This document shows, piece by piece, positions 17,946 to 26,800 of a DNA stretch of 64,000 bases. The translations under genes were made by a program, and so were the position numbers. The stretch is from Caballeronia sp. SEWSISQ10-4 2. GTDB taxonomy: Bacteria; Pseudomonadota; Gammaproteobacteria; Burkholderiales; Burkholderiaceae. The notes under the pieces were generated by a model. The model was not told the DNA's origin. It did not search any database and saw nothing but the letters and a program-made list of their open reading frames with translations. The first letter of the stretch is position 1; every line of letters starts with the position of its first letter. The DNA is taken from NCBI RefSeq assembly GCF_030464885.1, contig NZ_JALPRJ010000023.1, positions 57,029 through 121,028 of the forward strand, written 5' to 3'.

Positions 17946-17953
17946 CATCATGA
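17786..17953 (+). CDS. 55-codon repeat-coded ORF bridging mdtO and mdtP
   Basis: The frame starts at an ATG overlapping the mdtO stop (ATGA at 17786-17789) and ends in TGA overlapping the mdtP ATG (ATGA at 17950-17953). Its product would be two near-identical 27-residue units beginning MNDPHAHYRSLPP and ending ARRE. The 81-bp unit length keeps the frame. No function is known for such a peptide. The overlaps suggest it passes ribosomes from mdtO to mdtP rather than making a working protein. Translation is not proven. Confidence 0.4.
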   Translation: MNDPHAHYRSLPPEGADAGLGTARRENMNDPHAHYRSLPPGGADAALGAARREAS

Positions 17954-19437
17954 ATGCGCGATCGGGTGTACGCGATTGGCGATGGCGGCGATGCTTTTTA
18001 TGCGTCGCGTGGATGTCGTTCGTGCTGCCGGGTTGCGCGCTGATCCATCATAACGGCACGCCCTATACCGAGATCGCGTCCGGGCAGATCAATCTCACCG
18101 ACGACATCCATCTCGCGCGCGATGGCTGGCCCGCCGCGCGCTGGTGGACGGGTTATCACGATGCGCAACTCGACGCGCTGATCGATCAGGCGCTCGCCAA
18201 TGCGCCGACGATGGTGATTGCGCGCACGCGCGTCGCGCAGGCGAAGTCGGATGTCGAGCTTGCCAGAGCGGGATCGAACCTTCAGGTGGCCGCGCTGGCG
18301 TCGCTGGATCGCGAGCATATTTCCGCGAATGGCTTTCTCGGCCCGTTCGCGAAGAACGAACCGGCTGCGGGGCTGACGGGCCCGTGGTACACCGAAGGCA
18401 TCGTCGGGCTCGGTGCAAGCCTGGACGTCGACATCTGGGGCAAGCAGCGTGCGCAGATCGCCGCGTCGCTCGGCGTGAGCAATGCACGGCTGGCCGAAAC
18501 GTCCGCTGTCGAACTCGAAATCTCGACGGATGTCGCGCAGCTTTATTACGGCATCCAAACGACTTACCAACTCATCGACCTGCTGAACGAATCGCATGAG
18601 GTGGCGGTGTTCGCGGCGCAAGCACACGAAGCGCGTGCGGCGCGCGGCCTCGAAGCCCGCACCTTGCTCGAAGAAGCACGGGCGCAGCAACTGGCCGTCG
18701 AACTGCAGATCGTGTCGGCGCAAGGGCAGATAAAGCAGTTTCGCGAATCGATGCGGGCGCTGGTCGGTGCGAGCCCCGACGGCTTGCGCTCGATCGAGCC
18801 CGTGGCACTGCCGCGCTCGCAGGCGGCCCTGCCAGCGACGCTTTCATATGAACTGCTCGCACGGCGTCCCGATCTGCAGGCAATGCGATGGTATGTAGAG
18901 GCGTCGTTCGACCGGATCGACGCGGCGAAGGCGGCGTTCTATCCGAACTTCGACATCAAGGCGTTCTTCGGCCTCGATGCATTGCACCTAGCCGACCTTT
19001 TCACGCATGCAAGCCAGCAGATCAACCTGATTCCGGGCCTGTATCTGCCGATCTTCGACGGCGGCAGGCTCAACGCGAACCTGAGCGGCGCACGCGAGGG
19101 AAGCAACCTTTTGATCGAGCAGTACAACCAGGCCGTCCTCAACGCAGTACGCGATGTCGCGCAGACGGGCAGCCGTCTGGAGGACCTCGATGCTCAGACC
19201 GGGTTGCAGAAGCAACGGATCAAATCAGTTGCGTTCACGAGGGACAGCGCTGAAGCAAATTATCAACGCGGACTGACGAGCCGACTCGCGGCGCTCGAAG
19301 CGCGCCAGCCCGTGATCGCGGAGCAGGTTGCCCTGCTCACGCTCAACGGTCAGACGCTCAGCCAGGAGATTGCGTTGACGAAGGCGCTCGGCGGCGGCTA
19401 TCGCGCCGATCCGCCTGTTGAACTGAAGCCGCGTTGA
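17950..19437 (+). CDS. mdtP: Outer-membrane efflux lipoprotein MdtP (NodT/TolC-like)
   Basis: A 495-residue outer-membrane factor. A signal peptide ends in the lipobox FVLPGC. Two tandem OEP repeats follow, with family motifs WWTGYHDAQLDALIDQAL, LDVDIWGKQRAQIAAS, LLARRPDLQAMRWYVEASFDRIDAAKAAFYPNFDIKAFFG and LPIFDGGRLNANL. It should form the trimeric exit duct for the MdtN-MdtO pump. The ribosome-binding site GGGAGG comes from the end of the upstream repeat. As the last gene of ytcA-mdtNOP, it is followed by a converging YciI-like gene. Confidence 0.9.
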   Translation: MNARSGVRDWRWRRCFLCVAWMSFVLPGCALIHHNGTPYTEIASGQINLTDDIHLARDGWPAARWWTGYHDAQLDALIDQALANAPTMVIARTRVAQAKSDVELARAGSNLQVAALASLDREHISANGFLGPFAKNEPAAGLTGPWYTEGIVGLGASLDVDIWGKQRAQIAASLGVSNARLAETSAVELEISTDVAQLYYGIQTTYQLIDLLNESHEVAVFAAQAHEARAARGLEARTLLEEARAQQLAVELQIVSAQGQIKQFRESMRALVGASPDGLRSIEPVALPRSQAALPATLSYELLARRPDLQAMRWYVEASFDRIDAAKAAFYPNFDIKAFFGLDALHLADLFTHASQQINLIPGLYLPIFDGGRLNANLSGAREGSNLLIEQYNQAVLNAVRDVAQTGSRLEDLDAQTGLQKQRIKSVAFTRDSAEANYQRGLTSRLAALEARQPVIAEQVALLTLNGQTLSQEIALTKALGGGYRADPPVELKPR

Positions 19438-19482
19438 ACGGCGCGCCAGTTGTCATCGCAGTCAACACCTCCTTGGCAATGC

Positions 19483-19773
19483 TTACTTTCCCTGGATCAG
19501 AAGGCCGAGTGGAGCAAGCGGGCCGACCGGCATCAGTTCGTAGGTCATGAGGCCGTCAGCCACCAGCGGCAGATCGTCCAGCGTCGCCTTGGCTTGCTCG
19601 ATCGACTCGACATTCATAAGAAAGATCGGCCCGGCCTTCTCACGAAACCAGAACTGCTCGACCTTGCCCTCCAGATAGAGCTTGAGTGTGGCCGGGACCT
19701 CGTTTGGCATGTGCTGCTGGAGCTTGTCGGGTGTGAGGGTCGATTTCGCGGATGCGATGGCAAAAACTTTCAT
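19483..19773 (-). CDS. YciI/muconolactone isomerase-like small protein
   Basis: A 96-residue single-domain protein (MKVFAIASAKSTLTPDKL, FWFREKAGPIFLMNVESIEQAKATLDDLPL, MPVGPLAPLGLL). The ferredoxin-like alpha/beta fold is that of YciI and muconolactone-isomerase-like dimers. Its function is unknown; relatives often sit beside the regulator that controls them, as here. It is divergent from a GlxA-type regulator, with about 110 bp between the starts. Confidence 0.65.
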   Translation of the reverse strand: MKVFAIASAKSTLTPDKLQQHMPNEVPATLKLYLEGKVEQFWFREKAGPIFLMNVESIEQAKATLDDLPLVADGLMTYELMPVGPLAPLGLLIQGK

Positions 19774-19883
19774 GAGTGATCTCCTTAGTCAATCTTCGTT
19801 GCGATGTGCAACGGGGATCACTGTAGCCTTCGGACACAAAAACCGGTATCGTCGTAAATGCCAACTTTGAGGTCATTTACGCC

Positions 19884-20849
19884 ATGCGAATTTCCGTACT
19901 CGCCCTTGAGGGATTGTTCGACACAGGGCTCACCGTCATGCTCGACGCGTTCACGCTCGCAAATAAATTCTCGGCCGGACAAATGGGCGGAACACCCTAT
20001 TTCGATGTGTCGATCGTAGGCGTGCGGAAGAAGGTCCGATCCGGACAAGGACTGACAATACCCGTGCAAGCCGTAACGGCAGACTTGAAGCCGGACTGGG
20101 TGGTCGTTCCAGCGCTGAATACCGGGTCACCGGAGCAGTTGGTGCCGGCTCTCGGACGACCGGATGTGACGAAGGCCAAGGCGCAGCTGCTGAAATGGCG
20201 TGCTGAGGGCGCGCTTATTGCCGCGTCCTGTATCGGGTCGTTCCTTGTGGCGGAAACCGGACTTCTCGATCATCGGGAAGCGACTACGACCTGGTGGCTC
20301 GGTCCGCTGTTTCGGCAACGCTACCCGAAGGTTTTGCTCGACGAGTCTCGCATGCTTGTGCCGACAGACGTGGGTGTGACGGCTGGCGCAGCGATGGGGC
20401 ATCTGGATCTCGCCCTTTGGTTAATACGCAAGGCTAGCCCGGAACTGGCAGCTCTCGTCTCTCGCTACCTGCTTGCCGACATACGCTCCTCGCAAGCCCC
20501 TTACATTATCCCCAATCATCTGGCGCAGGCAGATCCGCTCATTCTGCGCTTCGAACGGTGGTCGCGAGACCATCTCAAGGCCGGGTTCTCGCTGCAGGAA
20601 GCCGCCAGCGCGCTGGCGACGAGCGCGCGCTCATTGCAGCGCCGTTGCCAGGAGGTGCTCGGCAAATCGCCGCTTGCCTACTTCCAGGATCTACGTGTCG
20701 AACGCGCGCAGTCTCTCCTTCACGGCAGCGGCCTTGACCTTGACGCCATCGCAGCCGAGGTCGGTTACGTCGACGGAGCAACGTTACGAACGCTTTTACG
20801 CCAACGCCTGGGACGGGGAGTGCGCGATCTTCGCGCCGACCTGCGCTGA
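19884..20849 (+). CDS. GlxA-family AraC-type transcriptional regulator
   Basis: A 321-residue regulator. The N-terminal DJ-1/PfpI-like domain (about 1-190) has the nucleophile-elbow motif AASCIGSFLVAETGLLD, with Cys in the usual position. The C-terminal AraC helix-turn-helix (about 225-315) includes FSLQEAASALATSARSLQRRCQEVLGKSPLAYFQDLRVERAQ. GlxA-type regulators usually sense small nitrogenous ligands through the first domain. The divergent YciI-like gene is the most likely target. The upstream region lacks a strong ribosome-binding site, but the domain begins at this Met. Confidence 0.85.
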   Translation: MRISVLALEGLFDTGLTVMLDAFTLANKFSAGQMGGTPYFDVSIVGVRKKVRSGQGLTIPVQAVTADLKPDWVVVPALNTGSPEQLVPALGRPDVTKAKAQLLKWRAEGALIAASCIGSFLVAETGLLDHREATTTWWLGPLFRQRYPKVLLDESRMLVPTDVGVTAGAAMGHLDLALWLIRKASPELAALVSRYLLADIRSSQAPYIIPNHLAQADPLILRFERWSRDHLKAGFSLQEAASALATSARSLQRRCQEVLGKSPLAYFQDLRVERAQSLLHGSGLDLDAIAAEVGYVDGATLRTLLRQRLGRGVRDLRADLR

Positions 20850-20869
20850 CGGTGTTCGAATGTCAGCAT

Positions 20870-21045
20870 GAAAGTTGGCTCACATCGCTCGGTCTGCGCA
20901 CGCTCGCTCCTGTCGACCCGGAGTACGCCGGCCAGCACGGCGGATCGCTGCTGCAGCGCGATGGCGCTTATCATTAACGAGCTGTCTGGCCCCGGTTGAC
21001 GGCGCCGTTCGTCAAAGCCTGGTCGCACACTGGGTGCAGGCGGAC
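20870..21045 (+). pseudogene. Relic of a glycogen-debranching enzyme (amylo-alpha-1,6-glucosidase)
   Basis: The frame from 20870 to the TAA at 20975 reads TSLGLRTLAPVDPEYAG, then RDGAYH, matching the C-terminal catalytic region of GDE-family debranching enzymes (GLRTLAP...Y.G...RDGAYHQGT). After a frame change, 20996 onward gives TAPFVKAW, matching the next family block (IGPFVEAW). Both are in the right order, but the intervening residues and the rest of the ~700-residue enzyme are missing. It lies directly before the GH63-like gene, so the intact gene was probably a neighbour in a storage-sugar cluster. Confidence 0.55.
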
Positions 21046-21117
21046 GCTCCTGATGGAAAAGGACAGACGTTCATGCACTGAACGTGTTGGATGGTCGATG
21101 TCGGGTCGGGAGGTTCC

Positions 21118-23871
21118 ATGCCACCGCTACGCGCAATCAATCTTCTCCGGTCGAAGGAAGGTGCCCGGCTCCATGGTCCGGAACTCGACCGATGGCGCCG
21201 CTGGGGACCCTATCTGAGCGAGCGGCAATGGGGCACAGTTCGCGAGGACTACAGCGAATACGGCACCGCATGGGACTATTTTCCACACGATCATGCGCGC
21301 AGCCGCATGTACCGTTGGGGTGAGGACGGCATTGCCGGATTCGGCAACGACCCGCTCGACTGGTGCGTATCGCTCGCGCTTTGGAATGGGCACGATCCGG
21401 TCATCAAGGAACGGCTCTTCGGCTTGACGAATGAGCAAGGCAATCACGGCGAAGACGTGAAGGAGCTTTACTTCTATCTCGACGGCACGCCAACGCATTC
21501 GTACATGAAGATGCTGTACAAGTATCCTCACGACGCGTACCCATACCAGGATCTCATCGACGAAAATCTTCGGCGCGGCGCCGATCAGCCCGAGTATGAA
21601 ATCCTCGATACGGGCGTGTTCGACGACAACCGTTACTTCGACGTCTGTGTCGAGTATGCGAAGCACACACCCGACGATATCGTGATGCGCGTTACCGTCG
21701 AAAACCGCGCGGATCAGCGCGCGGCGCTTCATGTGTTGCCGCAATTCTGGGCGCGCAACAGATGGGCGTGGTCGGGCAAACCCGGCAAGCCGTCGCTCAC
21801 GCTGGAGTCGAATGCACAGGAAGGCGCGCGCGTCGTCGCGCACAATCCCGCGCTCGGAACGATGATCGTGACGGCGTCGGCGCAACAGCCGATCGAGTGG
21901 CTCTTCTGCGAAAACGAAACGAATGTACGCCGCATTTTCGGCATCGATGGAGCGGGGCCATTCAAGGACGGCTTCAATGACTACCTCGTTGACGGCGACG
22001 AGCAGGCGATCCGGCGCGACAAAGGCACCCGCGCTGCCGCGCATGTGTACTTGCAGTTCGGGCCTCATGAGCGCTCGGTGTTGTATCTGCGCTGGCGTCC
22101 AGAATCGTGTCCGGCTGCGGCTTTGGATGCCGTGCCGCTCGACATGAACGAGCTCTTCGCGCGCCGGCAAGCGGAGGCCGACGAATTCTATGCGGCGCTT
22201 CAGCACGACATCGCCGACGCCGATGCACGCCTCGTGCAGCGTCAGGCGCTCGCAGGCATGCTGTGGTCGAAGCAGTACTACCAGTTCGACGTCACGCGCT
22301 GGCACGACGGCGACCCCGGCCAACCGAAGCCACCGAGAGCACGCAGGCGCGGCCGCAACGCGGACTGGCGGCACATGTGCAATGGCGACATCGTGTCGAT
22401 GCCCGACAAGTGGGAGTATCCGTGGTACGCGTCGTGGGACCTCGCGTTTCATGCGGTCGCGTTCGCCATGATCGATCCCGACTTCGCGAAGAAGCAATTG
22501 TTGCTGCTCGTGAAGGAGCGCTATATGCATCCGAACGGGCAATTGCCCGCCTACGAGTGGGCGTTCGGCGATGCGAATCCACCCGTGCATGCGTGGGCAA
22601 CATGGCGTGTGTACGAACTCGACCGCGAGGTGAGGGGCGTTGGCGATCACGCGTTTCTCGAAGTCATGTTCCACAAGCTGTTGCTCAACTTCTCGTGGTG
22701 GGTCAACCGCAAGGACGCCGATGACCGCAACATCTTTCAGGGCGGCTTTCTTGGGCTCGACAACGTGGGCATCTTCGACCGGTCTTCGCCGCTACCGACC
22801 GGTGGGCGCATCGATCAGGCCGATGGCACGGCATGGATGGCCTCGTACGCGCTCGACCTGATGCAGATCGGCCTCGAACTGGCGATGACGAACAACGCGT
22901 ACGTCGAGATCGCCGTGAAGTTCTTCGAGCACTTTTTGTATATCGCGGAAGCGGTCGGTTGTAGCGAAGGCTGCAGCACAGGGCTATGGGACGAGCACGA
23001 TGAATTCTTCTACGACGTACTGCACCTTCCGGACGCAACCCGTGTGCCCATGTGCATTCGTTCGATCGTCGGGCTGATTCCGCTCTTCGCCGTTCACGTG
23101 CTTGAGGAGAGGGTGTATGGCCATCTGCCGGGATTGCGCGAACGGCTGGCGTGGTTTCTCGATCATCGGCCGAATCTGGCAAAGCTGGTGTCGCGCTGGG
23201 CCGAACCCGGCAAGGGCAACACCACGCTGCTCTCGCTGTTGCGCGGACACCGGATGAAATCGCTGCTGCGCCGCGCACTCGATGAAAACGAGTTTCTCTC
23301 GGAGCACGGCGTGCGGGCGCTGTCCCGAGTGCATCGCGACGCACCGTACGTCTTCGACCATGACGGCGTGAACCTTCGCATTCAATACCAGCCAGCCGAA
23401 TCGGACTCGCGTGTTTTCGGCGGCAATTCGAACTGGCGCGGGCCGGTCTGGATACCGGTCAACTACCTGCTGATCGAATCGTTGTATGAGTTCTATCGTT
23501 ACTATGGCGATGAGTTTCGCGTCGAATATCCGACGGGATCGAGCAACAGTTTTTCGCTGAGCGAGATTGCCGACGACCTTGCACGGCGCGTCACCACGCT
23601 CTTTCTCAAAGATGCACAAGGCGTGCGGCCCGTGATGGCGGCCTATCCGATGCTGCAAGCCGACCCGCGTTCGCAGGACCTCGTACTGTTCCATGAGTAC
23701 TTTCACGGCGACAACGGACGCGGCGTGGGCGCTTCGCATCAGACCGGCTGGAGCGGGCTCGTCGCGCTGCTGCTCCAGCCGCGCATGATGAAGCTATCTC
23801 ACGTGGCGCCTGATGTTGTGGCGGTGGCCGCGCCAGTGGCCGAAGACACCGCACGGGCCATGGCGCGCTAG
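21118..23871 (+). CDS. GH63/MGH1-like glycoside hydrolase
   Basis: A 917-residue cytoplasmic enzyme with an (alpha/alpha)6-barrel glucosidase domain of the GH63/mannosylglycerate-hydrolase-like type. Family blocks are EDYSEYGTAWDYFPHDHARSR near the N-terminus, YASWDLAFHAVAF with candidate general acid D441, MHPNGQLPAYEW, SNWRGPVWIPVNYLL, and FHEYFHGDNG with candidate base E860. The pair corresponds by position to the catalytic Asp/Glu of GH63 enzymes such as YgjK. The substrate is probably an alpha-glucoside or compatible-solute glycoside. The ATG at 21118 follows GGGAGG; an in-frame upstream ATG at 21091 adds nine residues without homology. Confidence 0.85.
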   Translation: MPPLRAINLLRSKEGARLHGPELDRWRRWGPYLSERQWGTVREDYSEYGTAWDYFPHDHARSRMYRWGEDGIAGFGNDPLDWCVSLALWNGHDPVIKERLFGLTNEQGNHGEDVKELYFYLDGTPTHSYMKMLYKYPHDAYPYQDLIDENLRRGADQPEYEILDTGVFDDNRYFDVCVEYAKHTPDDIVMRVTVENRADQRAALHVLPQFWARNRWAWSGKPGKPSLTLESNAQEGARVVAHNPALGTMIVTASAQQPIEWLFCENETNVRRIFGIDGAGPFKDGFNDYLVDGDEQAIRRDKGTRAAAHVYLQFGPHERSVLYLRWRPESCPAAALDAVPLDMNELFARRQAEADEFYAALQHDIADADARLVQRQALAGMLWSKQYYQFDVTRWHDGDPGQPKPPRARRRGRNADWRHMCNGDIVSMPDKWEYPWYASWDLAFHAVAFAMIDPDFAKKQLLLLVKERYMHPNGQLPAYEWAFGDANPPVHAWATWRVYELDREVRGVGDHAFLEVMFHKLLLNFSWWVNRKDADDRNIFQGGFLGLDNVGIFDRSSPLPTGGRIDQADGTAWMASYALDLMQIGLELAMTNNAYVEIAVKFFEHFLYIAEAVGCSEGCSTGLWDEHDEFFYDVLHLPDATRVPMCIRSIVGLIPLFAVHVLEERVYGHLPGLRERLAWFLDHRPNLAKLVSRWAEPGKGNTTLLSLLRGHRMKSLLRRALDENEFLSEHGVRALSRVHRDAPYVFDHDGVNLRIQYQPAESDSRVFGGNSNWRGPVWIPVNYLLIESLYEFYRYYGDEFRVEYPTGSSNSFSLSEIADDLARRVTTLFLKDAQGVRPVMAAYPMLQADPRSQDLVLFHEYFHGDNGRGVGASHQTGWSGLVALLLQPRMMKLSHVAPDVVAVAAPVAEDTARAMAR

Positions 23872-23946
23872 CGTTTCGGCTGCTGGAAGGCTGTTGGAGC
23901 ACAATGCTCGATGAATTGTTCGACCCCGTGATTCAAGGAGCAATCG

Positions 23947-24000
23947 ATGGCGACCGAATCTCCCGCAGGCGAACTCGGCCTTGCCGCGATCATCACGTAG
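23947..24000 (+). CDS. 17-codon ORF or truncated gene start
   Basis: ATG at 23947 follows a strong AAGGAG and gives 17 residues (MATESPAG, then IIT) before TAG. The frame ends exactly where the converging ThDP-enzyme gene ends. It looks like the start of a gene cut off by rearrangement, though a leader peptide cannot be excluded. Confidence 0.2.
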   Translation: MATESPAGELGLAAIIT

Positions 24001-25551
24001 TCAGTCGACAATTGCCTCGATGACGTACGGTCCGTGTTGGCCTACGGCGCGGATGAATGCATCCTCAAAGTCCCGTTTGGACTCCGTGCGAATCGCCGCG
24101 ACACCGAGCCCCTGGGCGATGGAGACCCAGTCCAGTGACGGACTATGCAGATCGAGCATCGATGTCGCCCGCGGACCATCCAGCCGTGCACCGACGCGGC
24201 TGAGTTCGTTGGTGAGCACCTTGTAGCCGCGATTTGCGTACACGATGGTCACGACATCCAGTTGCTCGCGGGCCTGCGTCCAGAGTGACTGCACCGTGTA
24301 CATCGCGCTGCCGTCGCCGACGAGCGTCACCAGCTTGCGGTCCGGACACGCGATCGACGCCCCGGTTGACACAGCCATCATGCTGCCAATCGCACCTCCG
24401 GTCAGGTTCAGGAAATCGTGCGGCGCCGCCCCCGAGAGCATGTCGTAGTACGGCATCGTCGAGGTCACACCTTCATCCGCGACGATCGCGTTCGCCGGCA
24501 GATGCTTCGTCACAATCTGTGAGACAGCCTGTGCATCCAGCGCACCGTCGAGCGAAAAGGCCGCTGACTGAACCTCATTGACCCGCTCCGAAGCCCCCTG
24601 TGCATCAAGGGCCTCCATCAGCGCTTCGAGGGCCGCCACGCCATCCTCCTGGGGCTGCGTCAGCACGGCGATCTGACACCCGTTGGGCGTGAGCCAGCTC
24701 GGCTTGTCCGGGTATGCAAAGAAACTGACCGGAGGACGGGCACCGACCAGCACGAGCAACTCAGTTCCGGCAAGGAACTCCGCCGCGTGCTCGCCAAAGT
24801 AAGGCATCCGCTCAACGCTAACGCGCCCGGCACCACGCTCGATACGCGGTGCAAAGGTGTCACACACCAGTCGGGCGCCGGTCTTCGCCGCGATCTTCCC
24901 GGCAACAACCAGACCCCGCCCCCTGAGCGCCTCGCCTCGCACCAGAAGCACCATCTTTGATCCGCCGCTCATCATGCTGGCAATTCGATCGACCGTCGCG
25001 TCGGACGCGCGGGCACGCGCTTCGAGCGGCAAGGGCTGCGCCACGTCGTCCGCCGATTCCCACGCGGTGTCAGCGGGAAGAATCAACGTCGCGATCTGGC
25101 CTGGCGACTGTTTCGCCGCGTGCACCGCCCGGGCCGCATCGGCACCCACATTAAGGGCACTCCTGGAGGTAAGAATCCAGTCTGACACCGGGCGCGCAAA
25201 CCCGGCAAGATCAGACGCGAGCGGCGCATCATAGCGGGCATGCGAAGAGGCGTGATCGCCCACGATGTTTACAACCGGACTCGATGCGCGGCGCGCGTTG
25301 TGGAGATTGCTCAGCCCGTTCGCCAGCCCCGGTCCGAGGTGCAACAGCGTTGCTGCCGGCTTTCCCGCCATGCGCGCATATCCGTCGGCTGCGCCTGTTA
25401 TGACATTCTCCTGAAGTCCCAGGACGGACCGCATTCCTTCGACAGCGTCGAGCGCAGCGACAAAATGCATTTCCGACGTACCAGGGTTTCCAAAACACAC
25501 ATTCACGTTGCTGGCGACCAGCGATTTCAACAAGCTTTCTGCACCGTTCAT
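24001..25551 (-). CDS. Thiamine-diphosphate enzyme, acetolactate synthase/benzoylformate decarboxylase-like
   Basis: A 516-residue cytoplasmic ThDP enzyme. The PYR domain has FGNPGTSEMHFVAAL and the catalytic Glu in LGLQENVITGAADGYARM. A middle domain follows, and the PP domain has the GDG...N cofactor motif VGDGSAMYTVQSLWTQ...IVYANRGY. Annotators often call such proteins acetolactate synthase large subunit, but there is no small subunit here and the length and NPGTSE motif fit benzoylformate-decarboxylase-like 2-oxoacid decarboxylases equally well. It is divergent from a LysR regulator with 147 bp between starts, so it is probably induced by that regulator's ligand. Confidence 0.8.
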   Translation of the reverse strand: MNGAESLLKSLVASNVNVCFGNPGTSEMHFVAALDAVEGMRSVLGLQENVITGAADGYARMAGKPAATLLHLGPGLANGLSNLHNARRASSPVVNIVGDHASSHARYDAPLASDLAGFARPVSDWILTSRSALNVGADAARAVHAAKQSPGQIATLILPADTAWESADDVAQPLPLEARARASDATVDRIASMMSGGSKMVLLVRGEALRGRGLVVAGKIAAKTGARLVCDTFAPRIERGAGRVSVERMPYFGEHAAEFLAGTELLVLVGARPPVSFFAYPDKPSWLTPNGCQIAVLTQPQEDGVAALEALMEALDAQGASERVNEVQSAAFSLDGALDAQAVSQIVTKHLPANAIVADEGVTSTMPYYDMLSGAAPHDFLNLTGGAIGSMMAVSTGASIACPDRKLVTLVGDGSAMYTVQSLWTQAREQLDVVTIVYANRGYKVLTNELSRVGARLDGPRATSMLDLHSPSLDWVSIAQGLGVAAIRTESKRDFEDAFIRAVGQHGPYVIEAIVD

Positions 25552-25698
25552 GACGATATGCTCCTTAGTGTCGAGAGGTCGCGGTCGCCGTAAGTCACCG
25601 AAGTTATGCTTTCGACGGGCGCCGGACTGGCTTGACGACTATTCTGGGCATCACTAATCTAGGCAACAATCGTCTGCGATTGGAAACTTAGTTACGTC

Positions 25699-26634
25699 AT
25701 GCGCAAGAATCTCGACTATGGATTGCTGCACGCGATGAACGCGTTCGTGAAGGTCGTCGACACCGGCACATTTACGTCCGCAGCCGAGCAGATGAGCTTG
25801 ACAACGGCACAGGTGTCACGGCTCGTTTCCGAACTCGAGAAACGCCTGCAGACGCAGCTCCTGCAGCGAACCACGCGTCGCATTGCGCTTACCAGCGCTG
25901 GCGACGCGTATGCGATCCAATGCCGCGATATTCTCGAACGAGTCGACGTGGCCGAAGCCGTCGCGTCGGGCTCGACGATCGAGCCCTCCGGACGGCTTCG
26001 CGTACTGTGCATGGGGAATTTCGGCAATCGCTATGTCGTTCCGCTGATCGCGGGATTTTGCTCCCGCTATCCTCAAGTCACGGTCGACTACAGCACCTCG
26101 CAGTACGCGCCAGATCTTCTTGCTGCAGGGATTGACGTCAGCATTTATCTGACACGACATCTGTCGGACTCGGGACTCGTCGCAGTGCCGCTCGGCACGA
26201 CATTCAGTGTGTTGTGCGCGGCTCCCGCCTACCTCGAATTACGGGGCTTACCGGATCACCCACGGGAGCTGGCGAATCATGCGTGCATCCGGCTTATCAA
26301 TCCATCCGCATCGACGGAGTGGGAGTTGACTTCGGGTAAGCGGTCGTATCAGGTTCAACCAGACGGACCGGTCATCGGAGACCACCCGGACGTACCCCTG
26401 AGCGCTGCAGTGCAGGCTAGCGGGGTCGCATTTTTGCCCTTTTTTACTGTGATTGATGCGATACGCAGCCGCCGTCTTGTCCGTGTGCTGCCGTCCTGGC
26501 GTTCGGCCGACGTCGGCGTCTTCGCGCTTTATCCGTCCCGCCGCTTTCTGGACGCAAAAACCAAAGCATGGCTGGATTTGCTCAAGACACACGTTGCACC
26601 GATGCTCGCGGCCGACGCCACGGAGTTTCGCTGA
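25699..26634 (+). CDS. LysR-family transcriptional regulator
   Basis: A 311-residue regulator. The N-terminal winged helix-turn-helix is LLHAMNAFVKVVDTGTFTSAAEQMSLTTAQVSRLVSELEKRLQTQLLQRTTRRIALT, and the periplasmic-binding-like effector domain spans about residues 95-300. It belongs to the CrgA/DhcR-like branch by the GRLRVLCMGNFG opening of the effector domain. LysR proteins usually repress themselves and activate the divergent gene, here the ThDP enzyme at 24.0-25.55 kb. Confidence 0.88.
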   Translation: MRKNLDYGLLHAMNAFVKVVDTGTFTSAAEQMSLTTAQVSRLVSELEKRLQTQLLQRTTRRIALTSAGDAYAIQCRDILERVDVAEAVASGSTIEPSGRLRVLCMGNFGNRYVVPLIAGFCSRYPQVTVDYSTSQYAPDLLAAGIDVSIYLTRHLSDSGLVAVPLGTTFSVLCAAPAYLELRGLPDHPRELANHACIRLINPSASTEWELTSGKRSYQVQPDGPVIGDHPDVPLSAAVQASGVAFLPFFTVIDAIRSRRLVRVLPSWRSADVGVFALYPSRRFLDAKTKAWLDLLKTHVAPMLAADATEFR

Positions 26635-26800
26635 GCCCGACTGGCGATGCGGACATAACGCCACTTCATCACGCCATAAATACAGATCGGCCTGGTTAAG
26701 ATAGAAAACGTAGACTATAAAACAGGGATTGCGTGCGCTTGCGCCATTCGCACGGAGTTTGCCGTGCCGAATCAGGTCTGCTGCGCTGGGGGCTCGATTA

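Noticed and set aside
17769..17951. 60-codon minus-strand frame in the 81-bp repeats
   Set aside because: Proline/glycine-rich reading of the GC-rich repeat; no start signal, and it lies antisense to an operon junction.
20996..21217. Independent small gene starting with TTG between GlxA and GH63
   Set aside because: Its only recognisable part, APFVKAW, is the GDE relic; the remainder runs into the GH63 gene in another frame.
21127..22674. 515-codon minus-strand frame opposite the GH63-like gene
   Set aside because: An antisense shadow common in high-GC DNA; no domain, no ribosome-binding site, and the sense frame is a clear enzyme.
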